From Pseudonocardia sp. C8 (GTDB taxonomy: Bacteria > Actinomycetota > Actinomycetes > Mycobacteriales > Pseudonocardiaceae): a stretch of DNA of 64,000 nt. Below, one piece after another: positions 33,501 through 41,400 of the stretch. The first letter of the stretch is position 1. Each line of letters opens with the position of its first letter. A model generated the notes under the pieces. That model was not told the DNA's origin, ran no database searches, and saw only the letters and a program-made list of their open reading frames with translations. The stretch is from contig NZ_JACMTR010000002.1 of the NCBI RefSeq assembly GCF_014267175.1, positions 694,001 to 758,000 of the forward strand. The letters run 5' to 3'. The position numbers and the translations under genes were made by a program.

Positions 33501-33949
33501 AACGGCTGCTCGACCTCGACGAGCTGCCCGGCGCGGCCGACGAGTCCGCGGCCTCCGGGTCCGACGCCGCCGACCTGGCCGAGCTGCAGGCCGCGTTCGA
33601 GGCGTCCGAGTGGGCGGACCGCCGGCCGGTGGACGTCGAGGTGGCCTTCGAGACCGTGCTCGCCGGGGTCGCGGTCCGGGGCCGGATGGACGCCGTGTTC
33701 GCCGACCCGGACGGCGGCTGGACCGTGGTCGACTGGAAGACCGGGAGCCCGCCGGGCCCCGACCGGGAGCACGCCGTCGGGGTGCAGCTGGCCGCCTACC
33801 GGCTGGCGTGGGCGGCGTTGCAGGGGGTGTCGCCGGAGCGGGTCCGGGCGGCGTTCCACTACGTGCGCGACGGCGTCACGCTGCGGCCCGCCGACCTGCT
33901 GGACGTCGACCGGCTGCAGCAGCTGGTCGCGGGGGTGCCGGCGGGTTAG
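30578..33949 (+). CDS. adnB: AdnB subunit of the AdnAB helicase-nuclease
   Basis: An 1123-residue UvrD/RecB-type protein, the lead motor of AdnAB. The Q-motif region is PTEEQAAVIAA, Walker A is GAGAGKT at 37-43, Walker B is VLLDEYQDTGH, then [31 protein letters not shown] and FYVALTRAERTLL. The C-terminal nuclease shows HAWLEQRFG, GRMDAVFADPDGG and VVDWKTG. The iron-sulfur cysteine cluster seen in AdnA is not evident. ATG 30578 is used. It should assemble with AdnA (23.5 kb) although the genes are not adjacent. Confidence 0.94.
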   Translation: MDPTPAELATALGLHPPTEEQAAVIAAPAGPALVVAGAGAGKTETMAARVVWLVATGRVLPEQVLGLTFTRKAAQQLGTRVRSRLRRLAGSRLLDDLDPGGSRRAALLAGEPTVSTYHAYAGRLVGEHALRLPAEPANRLLSPTAAWQLAHRVVSTWAADLEVDRVPATVTGYLLALAGELGEHLAEPAGVERLAARMLPVLEHAPPGKRQRAEPSAGYKARIAGQRMRLELLPLVAEFARRKQAEQAMDFSDQMALAARIAEADPEVGRIERGQYRAVLLDEYQDTGHAQRVLLRALYGVPPGLAPDPEPDDGHRSVTAVGDPCQSIYGWRGASAGNLARFRTDFPTGRGDPAPVHGLLTSFRNPAEVLALANRVSEPLRTAPGSVRVGELRPLDGAGPGDVRVALLPDVAAEIDWLADGIATRWHADAEDGGDPPTAAVLVRRRSDMDAIAAALRDRHVPVEVVGLGGLLSTPEVRDLVSALRVVSDPLAGPAAVRLLTGPRWRLGIADLAALWQRARELVPARPARPGPLTAADLALGALPGEHAEQAGLVDALDDPGEPDRYSPAGFDRIRRIGRELSQLRARAAAPLTDLVADVERTLLLDVETTARPGPTGRAHLDAFADVVAEFAAGADVPSLPALLDYLDTAEQAEEGLTPGEVEVAPDRVQILTVHAAKGLEWEVVAVPHLVAQVFPGRKMSGSWLKDPSELPVPLRGDADDLPGLDLPPPGADRKEVEKALDDHDAALDERRLAEERRLFYVALTRAERTLLASGHRWPATGERPKEPSVFLTELAEILEGPGGSEVGVLEAWAPPPEADTGNPALGVERTAQWPPDPFGDRAGDVRTGADLVRAALRARRPKRPRRASADQLALELPDPEPAPAGGDDAGGDAGDDPEGWAADVDVLLAERAAAADRPTVALPGRLSVSRLVELADDPDALAVRLRRPVPVPPNPHARRGTAFHAWLEQRFGAERLLDLDELPGAADESAASGSDAADLAELQAAFEASEWADRRPVDVEVAFETVLAGVAVRGRMDAVFADPDGGWTVVDWKTGSPPGPDREHAVGVQLAAYRLAWAALQGVSPERVRAAFHYVRDGVTLRPADLLDVDRLQQLVAGVPAG

Positions 33950-33960
33950 CAGGGCCCGGA

Positions 33961-34008
33961 CGCCCGCGAGCCCGCGCCCGGGATGTCCGGGACGCGGGCT
34001 CGCGGGCG
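33961..34008. terminator. Bidirectional hairpin between adnB and the acetate-type symporter
   Basis: Near-perfect 21-22-bp inverted repeat (33961-33981 and 33987-34008, one bulged base) in the gap between convergent genes, so it can end both transcripts. Confidence 0.65.
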
Positions 34009-34023
34009 CGTACGGCGGAGAGG

Positions 34024-35640
34024 TCAGTGCGAGATGGCCTTCTCCACCCCCGTGCCGGTGAGGGACCGCACCTCCATCTCGGCGGCCTTGTCCTCGTCAG
34101 CGCGTTCCTTGGACAGCACGGTGCCGAGGTAGCCGAGCAGGAACGAGAGCGGGATCGACACCAGGCCCGGGTTCTTCAGCGGGAACAGCGCGAAGTCCGC
34201 GCTCGGGATCATCGCGCTCTCGGCGCCGGACACCGCGGGCGAGAAGATGATCAGAACGAGGCAGATGCTCAGCCCGCCGTACATGCTCCACAGCGCACCG
34301 GTGGTGTTGAACCGCTTCCAGAACAGCGAGTACAGGATCGTCGGGAGGTTCGCCGAGGCCGCGACGGCGAACGCCAGCGCGACCAGGAAGGCGATGTTCT
34401 GGCCGAGCGCGGCGATGCCGCCCACGATCGCCAGCGCACCGATCACCAGGACGGTGATCCGGGCGACCCGGACCTCACCGTCCGGGTCCAGCTGGCCGTG
34501 CTTGATGATGTTCGCGTAGACGTCGTGCGCGAACGACGCCGACGCCGTGATCGTCAGGCCGGCCACGACGGCGAGGATGGTCGCGAAGGCCACCGCGGAG
34601 ATCACGCCGAGCAGGATCGGGCCGCCCAGGGTGAACGCGAGCAGCGGCGCCGCGGAGTTCTCCTCGCCCGGCGCGTTCGAGATCGTCTCCGCGCCGCCGG
34701 GCACCATCGCGGCCGCGCCGTAGCCGATCACGAGCGAGAGCAGGTAGAAGAGGCCGATCAGCCAGATGGCCCACTCGACGGACTTCCGGGCCTCCTTGGC
34801 GGTGGGCACCGTGTAGAACCGCATGAGGACGTGCGGCAGCCCCGCGGTGCCCAGGACCAGGGCGAAGGACAGCGAGACGAAGTCCAGCTTGGTGGTGGTG
34901 CTCGTCCCGTACTGCAGGCCCGGCTCGAGCAGGGCCTGCCCGTCCGGCGACTTCGAGGCCGCCTCACCGAGGAGCGCGGAGAGGTTGAAGCCGAACAGGG
35001 CCAGTGCCCACACCGTCATCACGATGGCGCCGGCGATCAGCAGCGTCGCCTTGACGATCTGCACCCAGGTGGTGCCCCGCATGCCGCCGACCAGCACGTA
35101 GATGAGCATGACGACGCCGACCACCGCGACGACGAGTCCCTGGGCGAACGCACCGGAGACGTTGAGCAGCAGGGCGACCAGGCCACCGGCCCCCGCCATC
35201 TGGGCGATCAGGTAGAACAGCGACACCGCGAGCGTGGACACGGCCGCCGCGGCCCGCACCGGTTCCCGGCGCATCCGGAAGGCCAGCACGTCGCCCATCG
35301 TGAACTTGCCGGTGTTGCGCAGCAGCTCCGCGACGAGCAGCAGCGCCACCAGCCAGGCGACCAGGAAGCCGATCGAGTAGAGGAACCCGTCGTAGCCGTT
35401 CACGGCGATCGCCCCGGCGATGCCCAGGAACGACGCGGCCGAGAGGTAGTCCCCGGCGATGGCCAGGCCGTTCTGCGGCCCGGTGAAGCCGCCACCGGCG
35501 ACGTAGTAGTCCGAGGCGCTGCGGGTGGCCTGCCGGCTGACGTAGAGCACGATCGCCAGCGTCACCACGACGAACGCCGCGAAGATCGAGATGTTGAGGA
35601 CCGGGCTGCTGCCGACGATCCCCTGGGCCAGCACGGTCAT
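34024..35640 (-). CDS. Sodium/solute symporter, ActP-like (acetate/monocarboxylate)
   Basis: A 538-residue SSS-family transporter with about 13 hydrophobic segments. Family features: SASDYYVAGGGFTGPQNGLAIAGDYLSAASFLG near residue 40-75, MGLPHVL-type segment GTAGLPHVLMRFYTVPTAKEARKSV, and FAVAASANLPTILYSLFWKRF. It probably imports acetate or a related carboxylate with Na+ or H+. Its ATG overlaps the stop of the upstream DUF485 gene, the standard yjcH-actP arrangement. Confidence 0.9.
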   Translation of the reverse strand: MTVLAQGIVGSSPVLNISIFAAFVVVTLAIVLYVSRQATRSASDYYVAGGGFTGPQNGLAIAGDYLSAASFLGIAGAIAVNGYDGFLYSIGFLVAWLVALLLVAELLRNTGKFTMGDVLAFRMRREPVRAAAAVSTLAVSLFYLIAQMAGAGGLVALLLNVSGAFAQGLVVAVVGVVMLIYVLVGGMRGTTWVQIVKATLLIAGAIVMTVWALALFGFNLSALLGEAASKSPDGQALLEPGLQYGTSTTTKLDFVSLSFALVLGTAGLPHVLMRFYTVPTAKEARKSVEWAIWLIGLFYLLSLVIGYGAAAMVPGGAETISNAPGEENSAAPLLAFTLGGPILLGVISAVAFATILAVVAGLTITASASFAHDVYANIIKHGQLDPDGEVRVARITVLVIGALAIVGGIAALGQNIAFLVALAFAVAASANLPTILYSLFWKRFNTTGALWSMYGGLSICLVLIIFSPAVSGAESAMIPSADFALFPLKNPGLVSIPLSFLLGYLGTVLSKERADEDKAAEMEVRSLTGTGVEKAISH

Positions 35641-35990
35641 CGCTTCGTGCTCCTCTCGGCTTCCTCACGGATCTTCGAGCTGAGCGGGTCCAGCGAGCGG
35701 TCCGCGAACCGGACGTAGAAGATCGTGATCGCGAACGTGGACACGATCTGCAGCAGCCCGAAGATCAGGCCGATGTTGATGTTCCCCAGTACCCGGATCG
35801 ACATGAAGCCGGGCGCGAAGCTGGCCAGCAGCACGTACAGCAGGTACCAGACGAGGAACGCCGCCGTGACGGGGAAGACGAACCCCCGGAGCCGCTTGCG
35901 CAGCTGCTGGAAGTCGCTGCCTGCCTGGATGGCCCGCCAGTCGGGCACCCCCGGTGGGGGCCCTCCGGTGCCTTCGGATTCGGTACCCAT
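35637..35990 (-). CDS. DUF485 membrane protein partner of the symporter
   Basis: A 117-residue protein with two TM helices (about 45-67 and 80-103) and the DUF485 pattern FQQLRKRLRGFVFPVTAAFLVWYLLYVLLASFAPGFMS. YjcH-type proteins accompany ActP symporters; their role is not established. ATG 35990 is preceded by AAGGAGG. It overlaps actP by four bases. Confidence 0.88.
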   Translation of the reverse strand: MGTESEGTGGPPPGVPDWRAIQAGSDFQQLRKRLRGFVFPVTAAFLVWYLLYVLLASFAPGFMSIRVLGNINIGLIFGLLQIVSTFAITIFYVRFADRSLDPLSSKIREEAERSTKR

Positions 35991-36174
35991 CTCTGCCTCC
36001 TTGCATCTCCCGCGCGCGGTCTCGGGGTGCGCCCAGGAAAGTTGCTCGTCGCCGCGGGCGGAACCCAACAGACGGTCACGATTCGGACAGTGAGGCCGGT
36101 GGCCGACGATCGGCGGGTGGATCACGTCAGGACACGACGAACGGTCTTGACAACGGCCGTACTACCTCACTCGG
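35991..36174. other. Intergenic region upstream of the DUF485-actP pair
   Basis: Leader and presumed promoter of the DUF485-symporter pair on the minus strand, with AAGGAGG just before the start. No convincing -35/-10 pair or palindromic operator could be identified. The LytTR regulator encoded at 38.3 kb could act here, but no LytTR-type direct repeats are obvious. Confidence 0.35.
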
Positions 36175-37839
36175 TTACTCACGATCCGCCAGATGGAGCC
36201 GCAGCATCGTATCCTCCGCCGCGGACGGAACGTGATCGACCAGTGACATGACGATCATGACGAGGAATGCCAGCGGGACCGACCACAGTGCCGGTCGGGT
36301 GAGCAGCATGCCGACCGTTCCGCCGAGCCCCAGCGCGGTGTTCAGTCCCATGGCTCCCACCGAACAGACCAGCCCGGCGACCATGCCGGCGCCCGCGCCG
36401 CGGGCCGTCAGCCGGCTCCACCACAGGCCCAGGACCAGCAGCGGGCAGAACGTCGACGCCGCGACGGTGAACGCCGACGTGACCGCGGCGCTGACGTCCA
36501 CCCGCACCATCAGCAGCGCCGCCGGGAGCACGGCCACCGACGCGGCCAGCGCGGTGAGCCGGAGCCGGCGCAGCCCGGACGGCATGAGGTCGTGCGCGAG
36601 CGCCCCGGACAGCGCCAGGAGCAGGCCGAGCGAGGTGGCCAGGAACGCGGCGAACGCCCCCGCGGTGAGCAGGGCGGTGAGCACGGCCGCCGTCCCGCCG
36701 CCGGTGACCCGGCCGGGCAGCGTGACAACCGCGGTGTCGGTGCCCTGGGACAGGTAGAGCTCCGGGGTGAGCACCGTCCCGAGCAGGCCGTAGACGATCG
36801 TGAACAGGTAGAAGGTGCCCAGCAGCGCGACGGTGATCGCCGCCGTGCGGCGCGCGCTGCGACCGTCCGGGCTGGTGTGGAACCGGACGATGATGTGCGG
36901 CAGCCCCATCGTGCCGAGCGCGGTGGCGACGAGCACCGACCAGGTCGCCAGCAGCGGCGTCGAGTTCGCCGTGCCGAGCAGCGGCAGCGCCCAGTCCGCG
37001 CCGCCGGGCACCGGCAGCGACGCCCCGCCGCCGAGATCGGGCACCGCGGCGCCCCGGGGGAACAGCCAGACCTGGTCCGCGCGGGCCCGGTGCGGCCCGG
37101 GGGCCAGCTCGGCGGGCACACCGTCGATCGCGACGGCGGTCGGTTCGGTGAGCACCAGCTCGGTGTCGAGCCGGAAGTCGACCGGTGTCTCCCGGGCGAA
37201 GTGGGTGAACTCGGGCGGCGCGACCAGCTCGGCGCGCAGCGACGGCCCGGCGAGCAGCAGCAGCCAGATCGCCGGTCCGGCGAACAGCAGCAGCTTGAGC
37301 GCGAACTGGAACGCCTGGACGTAGGTGGCCGCCCGCATCCCGCCGAGGGCGAGCGTGACGCCGACGGCCAGCCCGGACACGACGACGCCCACCCAGTAGT
37401 CCACACCGGACACCAGGGTGAGCAGCTGGCCGGCCGCGACGATCTGCGGGACCAGGTAGAGCCCCGCGATCACCACGACGACGACCGCGCAGAACCGGCG
37501 CAGCGCCCGCGACCCCAGCCGGGCCTCGGCGAAACCGGGCACGGTCAGCGCCCCGCTGCGCCGCATCGGGGCCGCCACCAGGGCCAGCATCAGCAGGTAC
37601 CCCGCGGTGAACCCGACCGGGTACCAGAGCGCCCCGGTGCCCTCCTTGATCACCAGGCCCGCGACGCCGAGGAACGAGGCCGCCGACAGGTACTCCCCGG
37701 AGACGGCGGCGGCGTTGAGCATCGGCGAGGTCCGCCGGGAGGCGACCAGGAAGTCCGACGTGGTGCGCATCGCGGCGACGCCGCGGGCCCCGATCAGCAC
37801 GGTGACCAGGACCAGCGCGACGACGGCGGCGCCGGTCAC
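36175..37839 (-). CDS. Second sodium/solute symporter, paralog of the ActP-like protein
   Basis: A 554-residue SSS transporter with the same landmarks as its neighbour: TTSDFLVASRRTSPMLNAAAVSGEYLSAASFLG, a GTMGLPHIIVRFHTSPDGRSARRT segment, and FTVAASTFCPLLVLGLWWSRL. A roughly 90-residue hydrophilic insert (about residues 175-265) lies between transmembrane helices. GTG 37839 overlaps the stop of the small membrane protein upstream. It is the last gene of a four-gene operon with a LytS/LytTR two-component system, so its transcription or substrate is probably linked to that signal. The substrate is unknown. Confidence 0.87.
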   Translation of the reverse strand: MTGAAVVALVLVTVLIGARGVAAMRTTSDFLVASRRTSPMLNAAAVSGEYLSAASFLGVAGLVIKEGTGALWYPVGFTAGYLLMLALVAAPMRRSGALTVPGFAEARLGSRALRRFCAVVVVVIAGLYLVPQIVAAGQLLTLVSGVDYWVGVVVSGLAVGVTLALGGMRAATYVQAFQFALKLLLFAGPAIWLLLLAGPSLRAELVAPPEFTHFARETPVDFRLDTELVLTEPTAVAIDGVPAELAPGPHRARADQVWLFPRGAAVPDLGGGASLPVPGGADWALPLLGTANSTPLLATWSVLVATALGTMGLPHIIVRFHTSPDGRSARRTAAITVALLGTFYLFTIVYGLLGTVLTPELYLSQGTDTAVVTLPGRVTGGGTAAVLTALLTAGAFAAFLATSLGLLLALSGALAHDLMPSGLRRLRLTALAASVAVLPAALLMVRVDVSAAVTSAFTVAASTFCPLLVLGLWWSRLTARGAGAGMVAGLVCSVGAMGLNTALGLGGTVGMLLTRPALWSVPLAFLVMIVMSLVDHVPSAAEDTMLRLHLADRE

Positions 37840-38309
37840 GGTGCGGGTGCCGGGAGCCCACCCGGCCCGTCGCCCGGCCGCTCGTCCTGCCCGGCCGGCG
37901 CCGCCCGCCCGTTCCGCCGGACGGGCGTCCCGCGGTCCTCCCGCGCGGTCCGGGCCGCCCGGTCGTCCCGCTCCACCCGCTCGGCCCCGCGCAGGTGCCA
38001 CCACGCCAGCCCGGCCAGCAGCGGGTACGGCACCCAGGCCACCAGGATCCAGCCCAGCGGCAGCCCGCCCACCCGCCACCCGGTGAGCCCCGGGACCGCG
38101 TGCAGCAGCACCGGCAGGCCGAGCAGCAGCACCGCACCGCAGGTCAGGGTGACCGCCACCCGGCGCAGCTGGGCCCGGCGGATCGTGCGGGCCTGCGCGG
38201 CACGCCCCGGTTCGAGCACCGGCTCCGGCACCGGACGCGCGCCCGGCGTGCGGGAGCGGCCGCCGGGCTCCGGCGGCGCGGTCACGGCGACCCGGCGCGG
38301 GCGGTTCAC
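37836..38309 (-). CDS. Small two-TM protein in DUF485 position
   Basis: A 157-residue protein with basic ends and two hydrophobic helices (about 53-70 and 80-100; VALTLTCGAVLLLGLPVLLH-like and LGWILVAWVPYPLLAGLAWW). It sits where DUF485 proteins sit before SSS transporters, overlapping both neighbours by four bases (GTGA). The sequence has diverged from typical DUF485, so membership is inferred from position and topology. Confidence 0.65.
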   Translation of the reverse strand: MNRPRRVAVTAPPEPGGRSRTPGARPVPEPVLEPGRAAQARTIRRAQLRRVAVTLTCGAVLLLGLPVLLHAVPGLTGWRVGGLPLGWILVAWVPYPLLAGLAWWHLRGAERVERDDRAARTAREDRGTPVRRNGRAAPAGQDERPGDGPGGLPAPAP

Positions 38310-39136
38310 GAGCGGCCCCGCCCCCGGCCCGCGCCGCCCGGGTCGCCGAGGGCGCCGGACGTCGCCGCAGCCAGCAGCTGGTCGCGCAGGTCGCGGGCGT
38401 GCCGGCGGCTGACCGGGACGTCACCGGCGTCGGTGTGGGCGAGCAGGCCGCCCCCGGCGTCGCTGCGCAGCTCCCGCACCGCCGGCAGGTGCACCAGGAA
38501 GCTGCGGTGCACCCGGACGAACCGGTGCGCGGCCCAGTGCTCCTCCAGCCGGGACAGCGGGATGCGGACCAGGTGCGAGCCGGTCGGGGTGTGCAGCCGG
38601 ACGTAGTCGCCATGGGCCTCGGCGAACCGGACGTCCTCGCGGCGGACGTAGCGGGTCCGCCCGGCGAGCTCCACCGGCAGCACCCCGAGCTCGTCGACCC
38701 GGGGGACGGGCGGCGCGGTCTCGCCCACCGGTGCGGGCGCGGCCGCGCTCGCGGTGCGGCCGGCGCGGGCCCGGTGCACTCGGGCCAGCGCGTCGGCCAG
38801 CCGGTCGGCGCCGACCGGCTTGAGCAGGTAGTCGACCGCGCCCAGGCCGTAGGCGGCGACGGCGTGCTCCTCGAACGCGGTCACGAACACGATCTCCGGC
38901 GGCTCTGCCATCGCCGCCAGGACACCGCCCAGCTCGAGACCGTCCATCCCGGGCATCGTGATGTCGAGGAACACCGCGTCGAACCCGCCGGCCGGGATGG
39001 CGCGCAGCGCCTCGACGGCGTCGCCGGCCCGGGCGACCGCGCCCACGTCCGGGGCGTCGGCGAGCAGCGCGCAGAGCTCGTCGAGGGCGGGGGCGACGTC
39101 GTCGACCGCCAGGACGCGCAGCGGGGCGGGGGTCAT
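38306..39136 (-). CDS. LytTR-family response regulator
   Basis: A 276-residue regulator. The receiver domain is at 1-120 (AVDDVAPALDEL, phospho-acceptor Asp in VFLDITMPGMDG, VTAFEEHAV, DYLLKPV). The LytTR DNA-binding domain is at about 165-260 (RTRYVRREDVRFAEAHGDYVRLHT; FVRVHRSFLVHLPAVREL). It is translationally coupled to the histidine kinase (ATGA) and to the small membrane protein downstream. It likely regulates one or both SSS transporter units. Confidence 0.9.
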   Translation of the reverse strand: MTPAPLRVLAVDDVAPALDELCALLADAPDVGAVARAGDAVEALRAIPAGGFDAVFLDITMPGMDGLELGGVLAAMAEPPEIVFVTAFEEHAVAAYGLGAVDYLLKPVGADRLADALARVHRARAGRTASAAAPAPVGETAPPVPRVDELGVLPVELAGRTRYVRREDVRFAEAHGDYVRLHTPTGSHLVRIPLSRLEEHWAAHRFVRVHRSFLVHLPAVRELRSDAGGGLLAHTDAGDVPVSRRHARDLRDQLLAAATSGALGDPGGAGRGRGRS

Positions 39137-40239
39137 GCGAGCACCCCCGGCTGGAAGCGCGGGATCCGCAGCACGATCCGGGTGCCCGCGCCCGGTGCGG
39201 TCTCGATGACCAGGCCGTGTTCCGGGCCGTACACCGCACGCAACCGCCGGTCGACGTTCACCAGCGCCAGCCCGGCGCCCTCGGCCGTGCCGGCCAGCAC
39301 CGCGCGGGCGTGCTCCGGGGACATGCCCGGTCCGTCGTCGTCGACCGCGATCACGCAGACGTCGCCCTCGGCTTCCCCACTGACCTGCACCAGCCCCCCG
39401 TCCGCGGTCCGCTCGACCCCGTGCTGCACGGCGTTCTCCACGAGCGGCTGCAGCGCCAGCACCGGCACCGGCACCGGCAGCACCTCGGGTGCCACCCGGA
39501 CCTGCACGCGCAGCCGGTCGCCGAGCACGGCGCGGGCCAGCGTCAGGTAGGCCTCGACCGACCGGAACTCGCCGGCCAGCGACGTGTAGTCGCCCCGGGC
39601 CGCGAGCGAGTGCCGGATGAACTCGGCGAACGTCTCCAGCAGGTCCCGGGCCCGCGCGGGATCGGAGCGCACGAAGGACGCGATCGTGGTGAGCGCGTTG
39701 TAGACGAAGTGCGGCGAGATCTGGGCACGCAGCTCGCGCAGGCGGGCGGTCTCGGCCTCGGCGGCACCGTCCTCCAGCCGGGCCCGCTCGAGCGCGTCGG
39801 CGGTGAACCCGGCGATCCGGCGGGCCGCGGCGAGCGGGACACCACCGAGCACCAGCACCGGGGACTCCGGCCCGGGGTCGGCGCCCAGCGGGAGCGCCAC
39901 CAGGTCCCCCTCGGCCCGCCGCCTGCCACACGCACGCAGGCCGAGCGCGATGCCCTCGTCCCGGTCCGCACCCCACCACGTCGCCGGGAAACCGGGCTGC
40001 AGCAGGCCGGCGGCGTCGGCGCCGCACAGCCCGGCGAGCCGGCGCAGGGCCTCCACGGCGGCCGGCGACCCGGCCGGTTCGCGCAGCCCCTCGGCGACCG
40101 CGACCCCGGCCTCGAGGACCTCCGCCGGGCCGGTGGGGGCGGCCACCGGTGACCGGAACCGGCCGGTCAGCCGGGGGCGCAGCGAGGTGCGGGAGCCGGA
40201 CGCGCGCGCACGACGTTCGGGGTCCTCCTCGGCCGGCAC
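39133..40239 (-). CDS. LytS-type sensor histidine kinase with GAF-like domain
   Basis: A 368-residue kinase without transmembrane segments. The first 150 residues look GAF-like (VEALRRLAGLCGADAAGLLQPG). The His_kinase block LRAQISPHFVYNALTTIASFVRSDP carries the phospho-accepting His, and the HATPase domain follows (LQPLVENAVQHG, DDGPGMSPE, GAGLALVNVDRRL). Lack of the LytS membrane domain suggests a cytoplasmic signal, perhaps a carboxylate or redox cue tied to the transporter. GTG 40239 gives a compact protein. Confidence 0.87.
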   Translation of the reverse strand: MPAEEDPERRARASGSRTSLRPRLTGRFRSPVAAPTGPAEVLEAGVAVAEGLREPAGSPAAVEALRRLAGLCGADAAGLLQPGFPATWWGADRDEGIALGLRACGRRRAEGDLVALPLGADPGPESPVLVLGGVPLAAARRIAGFTADALERARLEDGAAEAETARLRELRAQISPHFVYNALTTIASFVRSDPARARDLLETFAEFIRHSLAARGDYTSLAGEFRSVEAYLTLARAVLGDRLRVQVRVAPEVLPVPVPVLALQPLVENAVQHGVERTADGGLVQVSGEAEGDVCVIAVDDDGPGMSPEHARAVLAGTAEGAGLALVNVDRRLRAVYGPEHGLVIETAPGAGTRIVLRIPRFQPGVLA

Positions 40240-40299
40240 CTGGTCAGGATAGGGCCCGAGGCGCCCGTCCCGCGGCCCGTGGGCGTTAGCCTGCCGCAC

Positions 40300-41355
40300 G
40301 TGATCCGCTCCTCCCGCCTTGCCGCCCACGACCTCCAGGTCGCGGGTGCGCTGCGGATGCCCGACGCGCCGTCGAGCCCGGTCCGCTCCCTGACGGTCCG
40401 GCTGCTGATCGCGGTGTTCGCGCTCGCGACGACGACGATGATCGTCTACTTCGGGCGGGACGGCTACCTGGACAACAACGGCGCCGGCGAGATCTCGCTG
40501 CTCGACGCGCTGTACTACGCCACCGTGTCGCTGTCGACGACCGGTTACGGCGACATCGTCCCGGTCAGCACGACGGCCCGGACGATCAACATCGCCGTGA
40601 TCACCCCGCTGCGGGTGCTGTTCCTGATCGTTCTCGTCGGGACGACCGTCGAGCTGCTCACCGAGCGCTCCCGGCAGGCGTTCCGGACCCAGCGCTGGAG
40701 GTCGCGCGTGCGCGAGCACACCGTCGTCGTCGGATACGGCACCAAGGGCCGGGCCGCGGTGGAGACCCTGCTGGGCGACGGCGTCGAGCCGGAGAAGATC
40801 GTCGTGGTGGACACCGACCGGTCGCGGCTCGACGTCGCGTCCGGGATGGGCCTGGTGACCGTCTCCGGCAACGCGACCCGGTCGGCCGTGCTGCGGATCG
40901 CCGGGGTGCAGCAGGCGACGACGCTGATCGTCGCCCTGGACCGGGACGACACCGCCGTGCTGGTGACGCTGACCGCGCGCGAGCAGTCCCGGACGGTCTC
41001 GATCATCGCCGCGGTCCGCGAGGCGGAGAACGTGCACCTGCTGCGGCAGTCCGGCGCGAGCTCGGTGATCGTCTCCGACGAGACGGCGGGCCGGCTGCTC
41101 GGCGTGGCGACGCGGTCCCCGGCCGTCGTCGAGGTGATGGAGGACCTGCTCACCCCGGACGCCGGGTTCGCCATCACCCAGCGCCCGGTCGAGCCGGCCG
41201 AGGTGGGCGGTTCGCCGCGGCACCTGCCCGACATCGTGCTGGGCGTGGTCCGGGGCGACAAGCTCTACCGGGTCGACTCGCCGGCGGTGGACGCCCTCGA
41301 ACGCGGCGACCAGCTGCTCTACGTGCGGAAGGCCACACCGCCCGACGAACCGTGA
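40300..41355 (+). CDS. Potassium channel with TrkA-N (RCK) domain, Rv3200c-like
   Basis: A 351-residue two-TM ion channel. TM1 is at about 32-52, the pore helix and selectivity filter are STTGYGDIVP at about 79-88, and TM2 is at about 95-115. A Rossmann RCK/TrkA-N domain follows (HTVVVGYGTKGRAAVETLL; VVVDTDRSRLDVASGMGLVTVSGNA) with a C-terminal ligand domain. It conducts K+ under nucleotide or ion control. GTG 40300 was preferred over GTG 40279. It corresponds to Rv3200c, which in mycobacteria follows adnB directly; here block C intervenes. Confidence 0.9.
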   Translation: MIRSSRLAAHDLQVAGALRMPDAPSSPVRSLTVRLLIAVFALATTTMIVYFGRDGYLDNNGAGEISLLDALYYATVSLSTTGYGDIVPVSTTARTINIAVITPLRVLFLIVLVGTTVELLTERSRQAFRTQRWRSRVREHTVVVGYGTKGRAAVETLLGDGVEPEKIVVVDTDRSRLDVASGMGLVTVSGNATRSAVLRIAGVQQATTLIVALDRDDTAVLVTLTAREQSRTVSIIAAVREAENVHLLRQSGASSVIVSDETAGRLLGVATRSPAVVEVMEDLLTPDAGFAITQRPVEPAEVGGSPRHLPDIVLGVVRGDKLYRVDSPAVDALERGDQLLYVRKATPPDEP

Positions 41356-41363
41356 GCATCGTC

Positions 41364-41386
41364 TTGACCTGAAGTCAGCTCCAGGT
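41364..41386 (+). promoter_or_regulatory. MerR-type operator before the split transketolase
   Basis: TTGACC (41364-41369) overlaps a 20-bp imperfect palindrome, ACCTGAAGTCAGCTCCAGGT (41367-41386), 15 bases before the ATG at 41401. This layout, a dyad between a TTGACC -35 and a distant -10, is typical of MerR-family (SoxR-like) promoters. No merR gene lies in the window. Confidence 0.5.
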
Positions 41387-41400
41387 CGCACGGTGGTCGC

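Noticed and set aside
36175..38613. An 812-codon frame extending the second symporter through the LytTR gene.
   Set aside because: The symporter fold starts at GTG 37839, which overlaps the upstream stop in a GTGA junction; the extension is an out-of-frame reading of the regulator.
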